Origin: Mytilinidion resinicola
Lineage: Eukaryota > Ascomycota > Dothideomycetes > Mytilinidiales > Mytilinidiaceae
Direction of reading: 5' to 3'
Length of the DNA stretch: 64,000 nt
Assembly: GCF_010093595.1 (NCBI RefSeq)
Contig: NW_022985442.1
Span: 1,759,656-1,823,655, forward strand
Shown piece by piece: positions 9,361 through 24,400 of this stretch. Each line of letters begins with the position of its first letter. The first letter of the stretch is position 1. Under the pieces are notes generated by a model. The model saw only the letters and a list, made by a program, of their open reading frames with translations, did no database searches and had not been told where the DNA came from. The position numbers and the translations under genes were made by a program.

Positions 9361-11733
9361 GCACTTCTCGACCGACCTCGGTGCTTTGCTTCCACCTCAT
9401 CTTCTGACCATCACATCATCACACCTCTTCCAAGTTCTCCATCCTCACCAATTACTACACTTCCGCTGCTCGACCCATCATTAACGAATCACGGTCTCAA
9501 CGTGTCAAACGACCGAAGAGTCTTCACTGAAACGACCCTATGGCTGAAACGAGAAAAGCACGATGCTATTTATTTACGGAGCGGTACCATTCTTACGAAC
9601 ACGCTGCTTTTTTGATTCCCCGGCGTCTCGAACGCCATGTTACAAACGACCCGGTCGCCCATGATTGTGCTAGATTATCGACATCTCCCACATTCTTAAC
9701 CAACTATATTCACTCACTCTGGGGCGACGACGGATTATTTTTCTTTTTGTCTTACGAATCTGACTTTGGCGACGAGGAGATCTCTTTTCATATGTGTTGA
9801 TGAAATGGTCGATGATTGTGAATTTTTTGCTTTGCACCTTGATCTTTTTTATCAAGCTACTACCTTTTCTTCTACACTTATCGGACACACGTCCGGGTTA
9901 GCTGTCAATTTTGGAAACTACACGATTTATTTCCAATGTTTCACTTCAATTTATCCTTTGTCTCCTCGATTGGAGCTGGATTGCAAGGGATTCTAAACGC
10001 CACATCTATCATTGTCGATGTGTCCAGTATCCACCTTTTTTTTTCAAACCGACCCACTCTCTGATTTCCCTGTTACATCTGATCTGATCTCATAACCAAC
10101 AAATGTTTGTGTTTCTGCATAGCGGCTTTTTCTTCACGAACGACGAGCGAGGAATCTATGATATCACACACACCCATATTCTTTAACGAACGAAGAAGAA
10201 GAATGAATGTGATTTTTGCCCCCACTTTTCAGCTTTTTGGAAGCGGCTTCACGGTCTGTATCTATGTACTGCTTTTTGATCTATTGCTGTCTTATTGGGC
10301 GGGTTGGATTGGGTTGGTATGTATTGGGGAGTCGCGGACGGGCCGATGCGGATTCTTCTTCTGTTAGGAGGATTCGTGTTACCTTGCTCGGATGGGGACT
10401 TCTGGATGTTGTGTCTGCGTTGGATTGGTATGGGTGTAGATAGCTGTAGTTTATGGACAGCTTGCCTCTTTAATTGCCTTTTTCTTGATATCGTGAAGAT
10501 AAGATGAAAGTCTTAATCGATCTATAGCACGAAGCGGATTTCTCTTACCTTGCCGCGCCTCCCGCACGGTACGAACCCCGGTCTGCTTATGTATATCACG
10601 AAAGTACAGGACCTCGGCCTCCCGGGTCCACTCAGCTCCAGCTCGCCACAATATCTCAGCTCCTGGGTCCTGGATGCTGGATGCTGGATGCAGCGGTTCC
10701 TTTCCGACACAGATGATGGCACCAACCAACCCAAAACTTCCCGACCCTTACCACCACTACCACCACCACCACCGAAGACCGACATCACCTGATCTCCATC
10801 TCTCTTCCGCCGTTTGGAAATCAGGCGATGCCCCTTCGGGCGAGGGTGTTGCGCCCCCCCCGCCCCGCCTCCCCCTCCACGCGAAGCGGGACTTTGAAAC
10901 CCCGCGACATGCAGTACGACGACGCGTCGATCTGCCCGAAGCGGGTGCTCTGTAGGCGAGGAGGGAGGCAGGGAGGGAGGGAGGGAGATGGGGGGGGATC
11001 AGCGAGGCATGGGTAGAGGCAGTCGGGGGATTTACTGATCACAGTCGTACAGAGGGGTGATCGGGTGGCGGGGGGATTGAGGAGCGCGCAGGAGAAATTA
11101 GTGGGCGGGTGGTGAGCGAGGGAGGGAGGGAGGGGTTTTTAGACGAGCGCACAGCAGTAAGAAAGTGGCGAGGGAGTGGTGGAGCTGAGGATGTGACAGC
11201 ATGGAGGGCAGAGGGCCTATTGGGTGGGCCTGACGTGGAGAAGCGTTGGGGGCAGATCGGGGTGTGGGAGGACGGCATTGAAAATTGTTCGATCGGGTTC
11301 TGGCGTACAGAAGTAGTGAGGGGATGTGCATAAGCAGGATTTAGGTGTCAGCGTAGGTGGATACCAGGTGATTTGAGTGTTTTCCCTGTAGTTAGCTGTT
11401 CTAGCTATTCTGCCTAGCTCGTATCCTCCACAGCCCTAGCTCAGAAGGCAGAAGAGTGCAGTAATTCTAGGATCTAGGCTCACGACGGAGCTTAAGAAAG
11501 TGATACACCAACCCAGCCCCTCTTGCACGTCAACTGAACAGTGACACAATGAATCCACCCATTATCGGTACCGTAACGCCATAAGAGCTAGCCACAAGCC
11601 ACAAAAGCCCGAGGTCAAACGTCCGCCCCTGATCGCCTTACCGCAATGGTCCAGCTCCCGGAGAAACACCCGACGCCTTGAACTTTTGAACACCGGTACC
11701 GCACGGAAAGTTCATTGAGAGACGTCTTAGGCA
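9361..11733. other. Intergenic; T-rich then G-rich, no gene seen
   Basis: The first about 1.1 kb is T-rich on the plus strand and looks like the long 3' untranslated and terminator region of the regulator gene. From about 10.8 to 11.3 kb the plus strand becomes G-rich with GGGAGG runs, and the small frames there are compositional. From about 11.3 kb to 11.73 kb, up to the P450 stop codon, nothing is recognisable. Confidence 0.45.
10958..10998 (+). repeat. G-run tract, possible G-quadruplex
   Basis: The plus strand carries repeated GGGAGG units and ends in a run of eight Gs, giving well over four GGG runs within about 40 bases. A second, shorter GGGAGGGAGGGAGGGG tract lies near 11120-11136. 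Whether it folds is inference. Confidence 0.5.
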
Positions 11734-13694
11734 CTAGACCTCCAAGAGCACGTTAGCGCCGCCATCGGCTCGAGCTTCATTGGTCGCGATGCCGGGCTGT
11801 CCGATGCGCATACGGTAGGCCTGGAAGTATTCCTGGGCCTCCTTTTCACGCTCGACCTCGGATTTGGAGGCTGTGTGGTGCGTGGTCTTGCGCTCCGTCA
11901 CGCGGAAGAACATGTCGTCGTGCAGAAAGAAGCCCATGCAGGTTTCGAGGAAGGGGTAGGCGGGGTTAGCGACCTGGAAGGTGAAGCGGAGGAGGAGCTG
12001 CAAGACGCTGGTCAACCATTCTGATATCTTAAAATAATGTGGAGATGTAGGAAACTCACCTCAGCAACAGTTTTGTTTAACTCCATCATCGCCACCGGCT
12101 TACCTAAGCATCCAAACCGGCCATACCCAAACACAAGCATCACAACGTCCTCCATGTAGTCAATCTGCTCCTTGGTCTGTCCGCCGCCTGGTAGCCAGCG
12201 CCCAGGGCGGAAAACGTCGACGTCCTGGCCAAAGACACGCTTGAGACGCATGATGCCGTACGAGTTCCATCCGATCGAGGTGCCGCCGGGGACGAAGTGG
12301 CCGTCAATGATGTCACCTTGGGGAGGGACTTCCTTTGCGAGGAGACCCGTGACAGGTGGGTAGAGGCGAAGACCTTCTTTGATGCAGGCTTGCAGGTACG
12401 GAAGAGTGCGGGACTCGGCGTCGCGGAGAATGGGGCGCGTGAGACGGTTCTGCTCCTGAGCGGTGGTCAACTCGTTCATGAGAGTCGAGTAGACTGAGGC
12501 ATTGCTCGTGATAAGGAACAACGTCATACGGATAGAGGTGGCAGTGGAGTCTGAACCAGCCGTACTGTTTGGTTTAGTCAGCAACAATACTAAGAGAAAA
12601 GAACGGTGCGGGAGGGGCCATGGTCTTACATCTGCGTAATGGTCTCTGATTCCAGCTGCTCCCTGGAGAGACCATGGGTGATGAACGAGCCTAGCATGTC
12701 TTTACGGACCACCTTGTCCACGCCGAAGCGCTCGCCAACCACGTCCCTGGCGAACCTAGAAGCAAAAGGTCAGACATGTGCGAGTAACGTCTCATGAAGT
12801 GCAACCCTGACTCACCCCATGATTTTCCCGAGGCCTGTGACATCTGTAGCTTGGGGCGCCAGGCGCTGGATCAGTGGCAACCTCATGATTTTCTGCACTT
12901 CCGGGAAGATTGAAAAGAGCATAATGGCCGGGAGGAAGACATGGAGTTGTTTGAGGTAGTCGAATGGGTCCTCGTCGGTCACCAGGAAGCCGAAAGATTT
13001 CCCGAAGGCGATGGTCGAGATAACGTCCAGCGTGAAGAAGGTGGTGATTCGGGCCAGGTCCATCGGCCGGTACTCGGTGTCCGTCGAGACATACTTGCTT
13101 CGGATGAGGCCCAAAACTTGGAGAAGACGCTCGTCGATGTCATGCTCGAGGTACATATTCTCCTTTCCAGAGTACTTTGTAGTGGCCCATGTCAGCCGCT
13201 ACATCAGAGCCAAGTGTCGTATTGAAAGAGGTAAAGAAAGGCGGGACATACGCCATGCGACATCTGAGTCCGAAGCTTGTTGTGGATGGCCTCGTCTCGG
13301 AACGACACAATATTGTCCCGGGTAGGGTGGAGTCGTAGCGAGTTGTACCACTCGGCGCGGGTGTAGGGACTCCTCACTGCGTTCATTTTGCGGATCAATG
13401 CAGGATCTCGCGTGAGGAGCAAGCGAGGCCCAATCCGGGCGGTATCACCTGTGCGACCCATCAGCGTTTGCTGGCAGTGGATGCTGCCATGGACAATCAC
13501 TCACCGTGCTCGTCGTTGACCCGGCCAAAGTGCAGGTTCATCTTGCCCGAGTAGATTGCCCGAAAGAGCCATAGTCGAGAGAACGAGGCCGTCGCCGGGG
13601 CCCCAAAGTCGTCCAGGGCACGGTACGCGCGCAGCTCCCGTAGTACATAGAGCACAAGCAGGACGAGGAGGGCCACGAGGGCGAAAGGATTCAT
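11734..13694 (-). CDS. Cytochrome P450 monooxygenase
   Basis: Heme-thiolate monooxygenase anchored in the ER by an N-terminal helix (ALVALLVLLVLYVL). Six exons on the minus strand: 13694..13505, 13448..13252, 13174..12816, 12755..12630, 12564..12060, and a last exon entering frame near 12018 and ending at 11734. Landmarks in order: I-helix AGSDSTATS, ExxR motif in KEGLRLYPP, PERF-like FRPGRW, and the heme loop FGYGRFGCLG with the Cys ligand. The general look is that of fungal pisatin-demethylase or benzoate-hydroxylase-like P450s. The last junction is odd: after the GAG|GTGAGT donor at 12059 only a 32-35 nt intron keeps frame. It is divergent to the methyltransferase starting at 14399, with 704 bp between. 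The substrate is unknown. Confidence 0.88.
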
Positions 13695-14398
13695 GGCAGG
13701 CGGCCGGAAGAGAGTGGCCGTGTATGCAATGGAGCGCTTACAGCAGAGACCAAGGTTGTCAGGACGGCGTGCCCAAGATGCTGGGAAGTGTCGAGAACGA
13801 ACGCACCAGGGTGGCGGGTGCCGTGAGACAGTACTTGTAGGAGTGAGGTGAAGAGGGAGGCGCGCCGGGCCATAGGGAAGGAGCCCCCGTCCACTGCTTC
13901 ACCCACCTGCGCGGCCTGTGCTGGCCGAGCTAGGGCCCATGGCATCTGCCATGCATAACGTGCCGCCGTGAAGGCGCACGCATTAGGGATAGCGGGTGCG
14001 GTGAATGCGACCACGAGGGCCCCGAGGCCGCCTTGCTGCAGCGTTCCGTGCAATTGCAGTTGACTGTGCGGCGGGCAGCGCGGCCGGTTCGTTTGGCAGA
14101 GGAGGTTGCACTGCGTCTGGAGCGAGAGAGTCGGCCACTGCGGGAGCGGCACCGTCGTCTCGAAGCCATCGGGGCGGCTACCAGACCAAGCTTCCGTGCT
14201 GATGCGTGGTTGATGTCGCCGTCGCTGCGGGCCGAGTGTATCCTCGCCCCCGCCAGGCTCCCGTGACCCTTTCCCACACGCCGCATCCAAAACCCCAGCC
14301 ATCCGTTCGAGTCTGGCCGCCTATATCGGTGTTATTCTCTCCAGCACATATTCAACCGGGATCTTCCATACCGCAGAGCTCCCGGTCACTTGACCAGC
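13695..14398. other. Divergent intergenic region between P450 and methyltransferase
   Basis: No gene is supported. The 203-codon minus frame covering 13691..14302 has no recognisable domain and overlaps other long frames. By position this holds the promoters of both flanking genes. Confidence 0.5.
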
Positions 14399-15964
14399 AT
14401 GGCAAATCCAGTGCAGTTGGCAGCGCAAACGCTGGAGGTCGATGTAGGCGCATCGTCTCCTCGCTGTTGACCCTCCCAACCGATGGCTAATCTCCTCAAG
14501 CCTCTGAGCATCTTCTTGTGTCTTTAATGTTCCCAAACTTACTTGATTGTGATGGCAGGAAGACAACGACAGTGCTTTTGGCGGCGATGATACGTCAGTA
14601 ATCCAACCCTTCTATGCCGATATCAAACGCTCAACCTGACCAGTGTAAGCAATGCCACAACGTCACTAGCAGAGTCCATATGGAGCTATCGCGTTGAACA
14701 CGGCCGGACCTATCACGGTATGCGATTTTGCCTTGCTTCTTCGAACGTCGGCTCCAGACGGGAGATAACTGATTGATCAAACAGCGTACAAGGACGGGAA
14801 TTACATTTTTCCAAATGACGATGTAAGAATGGCGCACACCGATTGAGAGTATATGGCTAATTGCAGCTACGTGCAGCAAGAGAAAGATCGACTCGGTAAG
14901 ACAACGCTTGGAAGCTATTCAACGAAACCTGCTGACCGTACCAGACCTGCAGCACCACCTTTTTAACCTATGCTTCAAGGACAAGCTGTTCTTTGCACCG
15001 GTTCGAGAGCCGAAACATGTTTTGGACGTGGGTACAGGCACTGGAATTTGGGCACTCGACTTTGGTACGACAAGCCCTCTCTCAAATGGTACGATTGCGA
15101 CTGACAAGCCGTTGTTGTGTTGCAGCGGACGAATTCCCCGATGCCATGGTATGCAGTGACACGAGCAGACTCCCATGAGACGCACTGACAGTGGTTCAGG
15201 TCGTCGGGACGGATCTTTCGCCGATCCAGCCGTCGTTGTAAGGTGTCCTGATTTTGGGAAGGTAGCTCGCTGATTTACGAAGTGTCCCGCCGAATCTGTC
15301 TTTCATAATAGATGACGCCGAAGACGAGTGGCTGTGGAAACAAAAATTCGATCTCATACATCTCCGACTGATGGGAGGCTCGTTTAGAGACTGGCAGGCG
15401 ATAATACAGTCGGCGTACGAGTCAGTCGCCCCAACCCCACCTTTCTGCATGCACACGTTGACATCGGAATAGCAATTTGGCCCCTGGCGGTTACCTCGAA
15501 ATTCAAGACTACGTTCTACCCGCGAGGTCACCGGACGATACTGCGAAAGGAACCGACCTTGAGCGATGGGGTGAGATCTTGATCGAAGCTGCAGGCAAGG
15601 CTGGACGGCCAATTGATGCTAGCAAACACTTCCGGCAGTACATGCTTAACGTCGGGTTCGACGATATCCACGAGCTGAGCTTCGCATGGCCAACAAACCC
15701 ATGGCCCAAGGACAAGGACCTGAAGATGCTGGGCAGATGGAACCTGGTCAACATCACTGACGGCATGGAAGGCTTCTGTTTGGCGTTGATGACACGAGTC
15801 CTAGGATGGAAAAAGGAAGAAGTTGATATCCTCTGCGCCAAAGTGAAAAGCGATCTCAAGAATAGGTCGATCCACGGGTACTTTGAGATGTGAGTTTCCT
15901 TACCCGTTGGTGTTATGTTACTCACGTTTGTAACAGCCCGGTAGTATACGGACGGAAGCTGTGA
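14399..15964 (+). CDS. LaeA-like SAM-dependent methyltransferase, 324 aa
   Basis: Class I methyltransferase of the large fungal LaeA/TAM-related group, often tied to secondary metabolism. Eleven exons with ten introns: 14399..14443, 14559..14593, 14644..14717, 14785..14822, 14877..14895, 14945..15064, 15126..15148, 15200..15237, 15283..15420, 15473..15889 and 15937..15964. Their sum is 975 nt in frame. Domain marks: YHAYKDGNYIFPNDD and DLQHHLF upstream of the fold; SAM motif I VLDVGTGTGIWALDFA; VVGTDLSPIQPSFVPPN (motif II region); FDLIHLRLMGG; LAPGGYLEIQDY (post-III). The last exon ends PVVYGRKL, the usual C-terminus of this group. Exon 1 is the least certain because its 115-nt intron uses a weaker GTAGGC donor. 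The methyl acceptor is unknown. Confidence 0.87.
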
Positions 15965-18054
<2,090 letters not shown>

Positions 18055-18884
18055 GGGAGTGATCGTTTTGGACATTCGCGGGCGGCGTTCAGGTCGGCAT
18101 CTGGCATGGATCCAGGGGTCTGATCGTTAGTTGAGCACCAGTCTTGTTCGACTGGGCGAGTTGCACAATGCAAGGGCTTAAGGCCTGATATTCTCTATGC
18201 ACACAATGGCTTTTATAAACGTGACTGAAAATCCAAAATCTGCAAACGTGAACAACCGCGCGAATGCTTGCCCAGCCATTCTGTCCGCCTTTCAACACCT
18301 TTGGAATGCTGCCAACATGTCCATATCTCTGACTCGCAGGTGATAGCTGGAGTCTCGCCACTTTATTTGTAGCAGTGCAGTCAAGATTGCTAGCGAATGA
18401 GATTGTGTTTGATAGAGAACACCTCATCCACGCAATACGCTGCGATTCGCTACACGACATGAAGCACCGTGATGGTATTACAAAGCCAATAGTGAGCAGC
18501 CTCCATATGCGCGTGAAAATCCGCTATCGCCGCTCTTTGTATCGGAAGCTTCCCCGCTTCGTCACGCATTTGAAGTCGGATCTGGAGTAGCTTCGTAGCT
18601 TCCTCGGAGTTTGCGTTAAATGGCGGGGCCACATGGGGGGCATCGCCGGCGAGATTCACAACGGTGACGCACCCTGAGTGGACGGCTTCAATTTCTGTAC
18701 CCTTCCCCAACTGCCTATGGCTGGAGCCGAAGCTTTAAGTCCGGCAAATGCTTCTGTTGACGCAATTGAGATCTCAGCTATAAAGATACAATAGTCGTGC
18801 CCCTCAATCTCTCCTTCTTCACCAAACATTTTCTAGACACCACGAAGCTCTGAAGAATTCCACACGAACGCAACGCAAGTCAAG
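18055..18884. other. Intergenic; TATA box of the AKR gene
   Basis: No gene is supported; the minus frame 18450..18710 has no recognisable product. A TATAAAG at 18779..18785, about 105 bp before the next start codon, is a plausible TATA box. Confidence 0.5.
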
Positions 18885-20134
18885 ATGGAATACGGAAAGT
18901 GAGTTCTTAATATCGAATCAGCTGCACTGGATTATCTGGCTCACGCCATGCAGTCTCGGGAAGAGCGGCCTCAAGGTCTCCAAGGTCATCCTCGGCGCTA
19001 TGAGCTATGGCAGCAGTGAGTGGCAGGAATGGGTGCTGAACGAAGACAAAGCCCTGCCTCTCCTCGAGCACGCCTACAAAGTCGGAATCAACACCTGGGA
19101 CACTGTAAGCTCGCTTTCCAACCAATACCAACAGCAAAGAATCCAGTGCTAACAGCTCCCCCTAGGCCGACGTCTACTCCAACGGCAGATCCGAAGAAAT
19201 CATCGGCAAGGCCCTCAAGAAATACAACATCCCCCGCAGCAAAGTCGTTATCCTCTCGAAATGCTACTTCGGCGTCGCCCAGGACGGTAGCCAGCCGACC
19301 ATCGCAGCGGTGTCGACGAACGACGGCGGCTATGTCAACCAGGTTGGCTTGTCGCGGAAGCACATCTTCGAGGCTGTGGATGCGAGCGTGGCGCGGCTGG
19401 GCACATATATCGATGTGCTGCAGATCCACCGGCTGGATCGGGATACACCAAAGGAGGAGATCATGAAGGCGTTGAACGATGTGATCGAGAGCGGGAAGGT
19501 CAGGTACATTGGTGCTTCATCGGTACGTTGAAGGCCCCCCCTAGAACCCCCTAGACTCGCCTTTCTACATCCCCCAAACCCCACCTCTACCCTCAACCCC
19601 GAAAAGCGGACTTACGGTATACTGACTGCATCCCAGATGGCCGCCTGGGAGTTCCAAATGCTGCAAAACATCGCCGACAAGCACGGCTGGCACAAGTTCA
19701 TCAGCATGCAGAACTACTACAACCTCATCTACCGCGAAGAAGAGCGTGAGATGATCCCGTACTGCAACGCGACGGGCGTCGGCCTGATCCCCTGGTCCCC
19801 CATCGCCCGCGGCGCCCTCACCCGCCCCTGGGGGGGCGAGTCCACCGTCCGCGAAAAGAGCGACAAGTTCCTGCATATGCTGGTGTACCAGCGCGAGAAC
19901 GAGGTCGACAAGGCCATCGTCGGGCGCGTCGAGGAGGTTGCGAAGAAGAGGGGCGTGAGCATGGCGACGATTGCGACGGCGTGGTGTATCAAGAAGGGGG
20001 TGAGGCCGATTATTGGGCTCAGCTCGATTGAGAGGATCGATCAGGCGGTGGAGAATGCGAAGTATGATCTGAGTGAGGAGGATGTTAAGTATCTGGAGGA
20101 GCCGTACTTGCCGAAGGAGAAGCAGGGGTATTAG
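18885..20134 (+). CDS. Aldo-keto reductase, 339 aa
   Basis: NADPH-dependent cytosolic oxidoreductase of the AKR superfamily, reducing aldehydes or ketones. Exons 18885..18898, 18954..19104, 19166..19522 and 19637..20134. The catalytic tetrad is visible: D54 and Y59 in NTWDTADVYSNG, K87 in VVILSKC, and H143 in VLQIHRLD. Later motifs: QNYYNLIYREEEREMIPYC, then LIPWSPIARGALTRPW, and the cofactor-binding GLSSIERIDQAVEN near the C-terminus. The overall form resembles the fungal Kv-beta/versiconal-acetate-reductase-like AKRs. The 14-nt first exon is supported by the MEYGNLGKSGLKVS start that AKRs show. A TATAAAG lies upstream at 18779. The substrate is not predictable. Confidence 0.93.
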
Positions 20135-21472
20135 GGTGTGGTAGGGGGTAGGGGATGAGGTTGAAAGCGGAAGGGGAGTGTGATGGCATAGATAGGTTCG
20201 TAGGAAAATCGAACAACCCTGCCACCAAATCACAACATGAGGGAAAGTTGCTGTCACGTACGGAGATGGGACAGCCAAATCATGAAGGCGGATGAAGGTA
20301 TATTATATCATGAGAACCAAGCTGATAACCATGAAACCTAGACGCCAGACGCCCAGAAAACATGAGCCCAGAACTCATAAATTTTTAAAACTGGAAGCCC
20401 ACCACCCAAGTATGAGCAAACAAAGCCGAAAGCGTGCAAGAACCGTTTTTGGATCATTCTGTATTCAGCAATGTTCGCGGTTCAAGACTTTACCAGGACG
20501 AGGAGATCTCAAGTTTTAGGACTATCGTGTACTTCGGCGAAAGTGCCGGCCCTCCCGTCGAATATTAGGAATTCTTGAACCTAGACGACTAAAGCAACGA
20601 TGAACAGACGACAGAAGCAAAGGGGAGCCCCGCGAAGGGTGGATCATAATCGGAAGTCAGATGCGACATGGAGTAAAAGGATAGGATAAGACTTCATTTA
20701 CCCATCAAAGTGATACCTAGGACCTTCAAAACATGTCGTGAGAGGTTTTGTTTCACCTTTGACTTCCGGTGACCCCGGAACGATCATTGCCTTGTACAGA
20801 TTCCGACTCTGCAGGATTTCGCGGGCGGCGATGACAGATGCAACGCATCGCAACGCATCACAACGTCAGCTGGCAGCGCCTCGTGCCGCAACGTTCCAGG
20901 TGTGGCGCCTGCAACGTCTCTTGCCTCCAATCGTCCAGATCTGAGGTGTTTGCTTGATTCGATTCGCCCGAGTCATCGCGCTGAGAGGCGGAGAAGGTGC
21001 TGGCTCATTCGATTCTGCAGTCTGTCCTCCCTCCAAAAGAGGTCATGAAGTTCTTCCGAAGCCACACCTACCTATGTCGTGCCTAGCTGGCTTCGGGCGT
21101 CGATTCGGGCGTCCAGGACTTATGCGGGACTGCAGAGGGTCACCGGAAGAGGCGGCCTGTCGGTTCTGGCAACAGGCAAAGCAGTGAGGCATTTCTAGAG
21201 CGTTTTTAATTATAGCGAGCGATACGACCAATGGTGCAGCCTCTTTGTCATGCAAGCGCACGTCTCGTGGCCGCATGGGGCGTAGTCGCGCTGGGGCTTG
21301 GCGTGGCTGAAATCTGGGAGCAGCGGTACAACTCCCGCTGGCCATGATGCTCTCCCGCAGCGCCCTAAAAACCTCTCCGCTTCACCAATTGACTGCTGCA
21401 TGCTGTGTTTCCTTTTCCCTCTCTCAAACAGCTCCTCTTTAATGCTCTTCTCCTCTTAGTGCTCGCTCCATC
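20135..21472. other. Intergenic, nothing recognised
   Basis: About 1.3 kb between the AKR stop and the 2-oxoglutarate dehydrogenase start. Only short unrelated open frames occur. The last 70 bases are pyrimidine-rich and probably contain the promoter end and leader of the downstream housekeeping gene. Confidence 0.5.
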
Positions 21473-24400
21473 ATGCTGCGCGTCACTCTCCGGAAAGCTT
21501 GCAGCGGCGCGAGGTGCGCGCGGTCGAACTTCTCGACTCTCGCCGGCACGTCTCCCGCGACCTCAATCGCCTCGAAACAACGAGCTCTAGGGGCTGTCCC
21601 TCGGTTTCAGCAGCATCGCCGCTATGCTCTTGCGGCTTCAGATACCGACAAAGGCGTGGTACGGACTCCATCTGCATCGTGGCGAATCTCGAAGGACTCC
21701 TTGAAGCTAACTCTCGGCAGGACCCCAACGACTCCTTCCTACAGGGCAATACCGCCAACTATGTCGATGAGATGTACCTGTCGTGGAAGCACGACCCTTC
21801 CAGTGTCCATATCTCATGGCAAATCTACTTCCGGAACATGGAAGAGGGCGGCATGCCCGTGTCGCAGGCCTTCCAACCACCTCCGACCATCGTCCCTGCA
21901 CCACACGGCGGCTTGGGCCCAGCGCTGGGACCTGGCTTGGGCATGACAGCTGGCGAAGGCAACGATGTCCTGAACCACTTGAAAGTCCAGCTTCTCGTCC
22001 GCGCCTACCAGGCTCGAGGACACCACAAGGCCAAGATCGACCCTCTAGGCATTCGGACGGAGGCGGAACAATTTGGATACAGCAAGCCGCCCGAACTCGA
22101 GCTATCCCACTACTCGTTCACGGAAAAGGACCTTGACCAGGAGTTCACTCTCGGTCCGGGTATTTTGCCAAGGTTTAAAACAGACACGCGGACAAAAATG
22201 ACACTGAGGGACATCATCTCAGCTTGCGAGCGGTTGTACTGTGGATCATACGGTATCGAATACATCCATATTCCTGACCGCGAACAGTGCGATTGGCTAC
22301 GTGAGCGAGTGGAGATTCCTATGCCATACAAATACTCCGTAGACGAAAAGCGCCGAATTTTGGACCGTCTTATCTGGGGAACAAGCTTCGAGAACTTCTT
22401 GGCCACGAAATACCCGAACGACAAGCGGTTCGGTCTGGAAGGTGGCGAGAGCTTGATTCCTGGCATGAAAGCTCTTATCGATCGCAGTGTCGACTATGGC
22501 GTCAAGGACATCGTCATTGGAATGCCTCATCGTGGACGTCTCAACGTGCTGAGTAACGTGGTCCGGAAACCGAATGAGTCGATCTTCAGCGAATTCGCTG
22601 GTAGCGCTGATCCTTCCGACGAGGGCTCCGGAGATGTCAAATATCATCTGGGTATGAACTTCGAACGTCCCACGCCATCAGGAAAGCGTGTCCAGCTCTC
22701 CCTTGTCGCCAATCCTTCACATTTGGAAGCCGAGGATCCCGTCGTGCTCGGAAAGACTCGCGCTATTCTCCATTACAACAACGATGAGAAAGAGGCCAAG
22801 ACTGCCATGGGTGTTCTTCTTCACGGAGATGCTGCGTTCGCCGGTCAAGGTATTGTGTATGAGACTATGGGCTTCCATTCCCTCCCGTCGTACCATACTG
22901 GAGGCACCATCCACATCGTCGTCAACAACCAAATCGGCTTCACTACCGATCCTCGATTTGCCCGTTCCACACCATATTGCTCTGATATTGCCAAGGCCAT
23001 CGATGCTCCTGTGTTCCACGTCAACGGCGATGATGTCGAGGCGTTCAACTTCGTTTGCCAGTTGGCAGCCGATTACCGTGCTGAGTTCAAGAAGGACGTT
23101 GTCATCGACATGGTGTGCTACCGAAAGCAAGGCCATAACGAAACCGATCAGCCTTTCTTCACGCAACCGCTAATGTACAAGCGAATCGCGAAGCATCCCC
23201 CGGCGCTAGACACTTACGTCACCAAGCTCTTGGAAGAGAAGACATTTACCAAGGAAGATATCGAAGAGCACAAGTCCTGGGTGTGGGGTATGCTCGATGA
23301 GAGCTTCACTCGCAGCAAGGACTACCAGCCGAATGCCAAGGAATGGCTCACTTCTGCTTGGAACGGATTCAAGTCACCAAAGGAGCTTGCCACTGAAGTT
23401 CTGCCCCATCTTCCGACCGCCGTCGAAAAGGAAAAGCTGGATCACATTGCTGAGACTATTGGTGGCGCGCCGGAAGGCTTCACTGTACACAGGAATCTAA
23501 AGCGTATCCTTGCTGGCCGCACCAAGACCGTGAGTGAGGGCAAAAATATCGATATGTCGACTGCTGAGGCATTGGCTTTCGGAACCATCGCTATGGACGG
23601 ACACCACGTCCGAATCTCGGGTCAAGATGTGGAGCGTGGTACCTTCTCACAACGTCATGCTGTTCTTCACGACCAGGAAACCGAAGCTACCTACACCCCA
23701 TTACAGCATCTCGACAAGGATCAGGCCACTTTCGTGATTTCGAACTCATCATTGAGCGAATTCGGAGTGTGAGTCTTACCTCTTCTGAACTTTGGTTACA
23801 TGGCTGACATCCTTCATATAGGCTTGGTTTCGAGTATGGCTACTCCCTCTCTTCGCCAAATGCTCTTGTTATGTGGGAAGCACAATTCGGTGACTTTGCC
23901 AACAACGCTCAATGTATCATCGATCAGTTCGTTGCGTCCGGTGAAGTCAAATGGCTACAACGTACTGGTCTAGTAATGAGCTTGCCACATGGTTATGACG
24001 GTCAAGGACCAGAGCACTCCTCGGGACGTATGGAACGATACTTACAGCTATGTAACGAGGATCCTAGAATCTTCCCGTCTCCCGACAAACTCGATCGCCA
24101 GCACCAAGACTGCAATATGCAGATCGCCTACCTCACAAAGCCATCCAACTACTTCCATATCCTTAGGAGACAAATGAACCGCCAATTTAGGAAACGTAAG
24201 TCTGATGCAACCACGTCCTTGGGAGATGCTGACATGGAAACCTAGCTCTCATTCTATTCTTCAGCAAGAGTCTCCTCAGACATCCCATAGCGCGATCAGA
24301 CATTGAAGAATTCACTGGGGAATCTCACTTCCAATGGATCATTCCTGACGAGGGTCATGCGACAGGCGAAATTGAGTCACATGAGAACATTAAACGCGTC

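Noticed and set aside
13691..14302. 203-codon minus frame between the P450 and methyltransferase
   Set aside because: It overlaps a second minus frame and plus frames, has no recognisable motifs, and sits where two divergent promoters are expected.
14990..15020. GGTTCGAGAGCC resembling a tRNA B box
   Set aside because: It is inside a methyltransferase exon, and no matching A box or cloverleaf was found.
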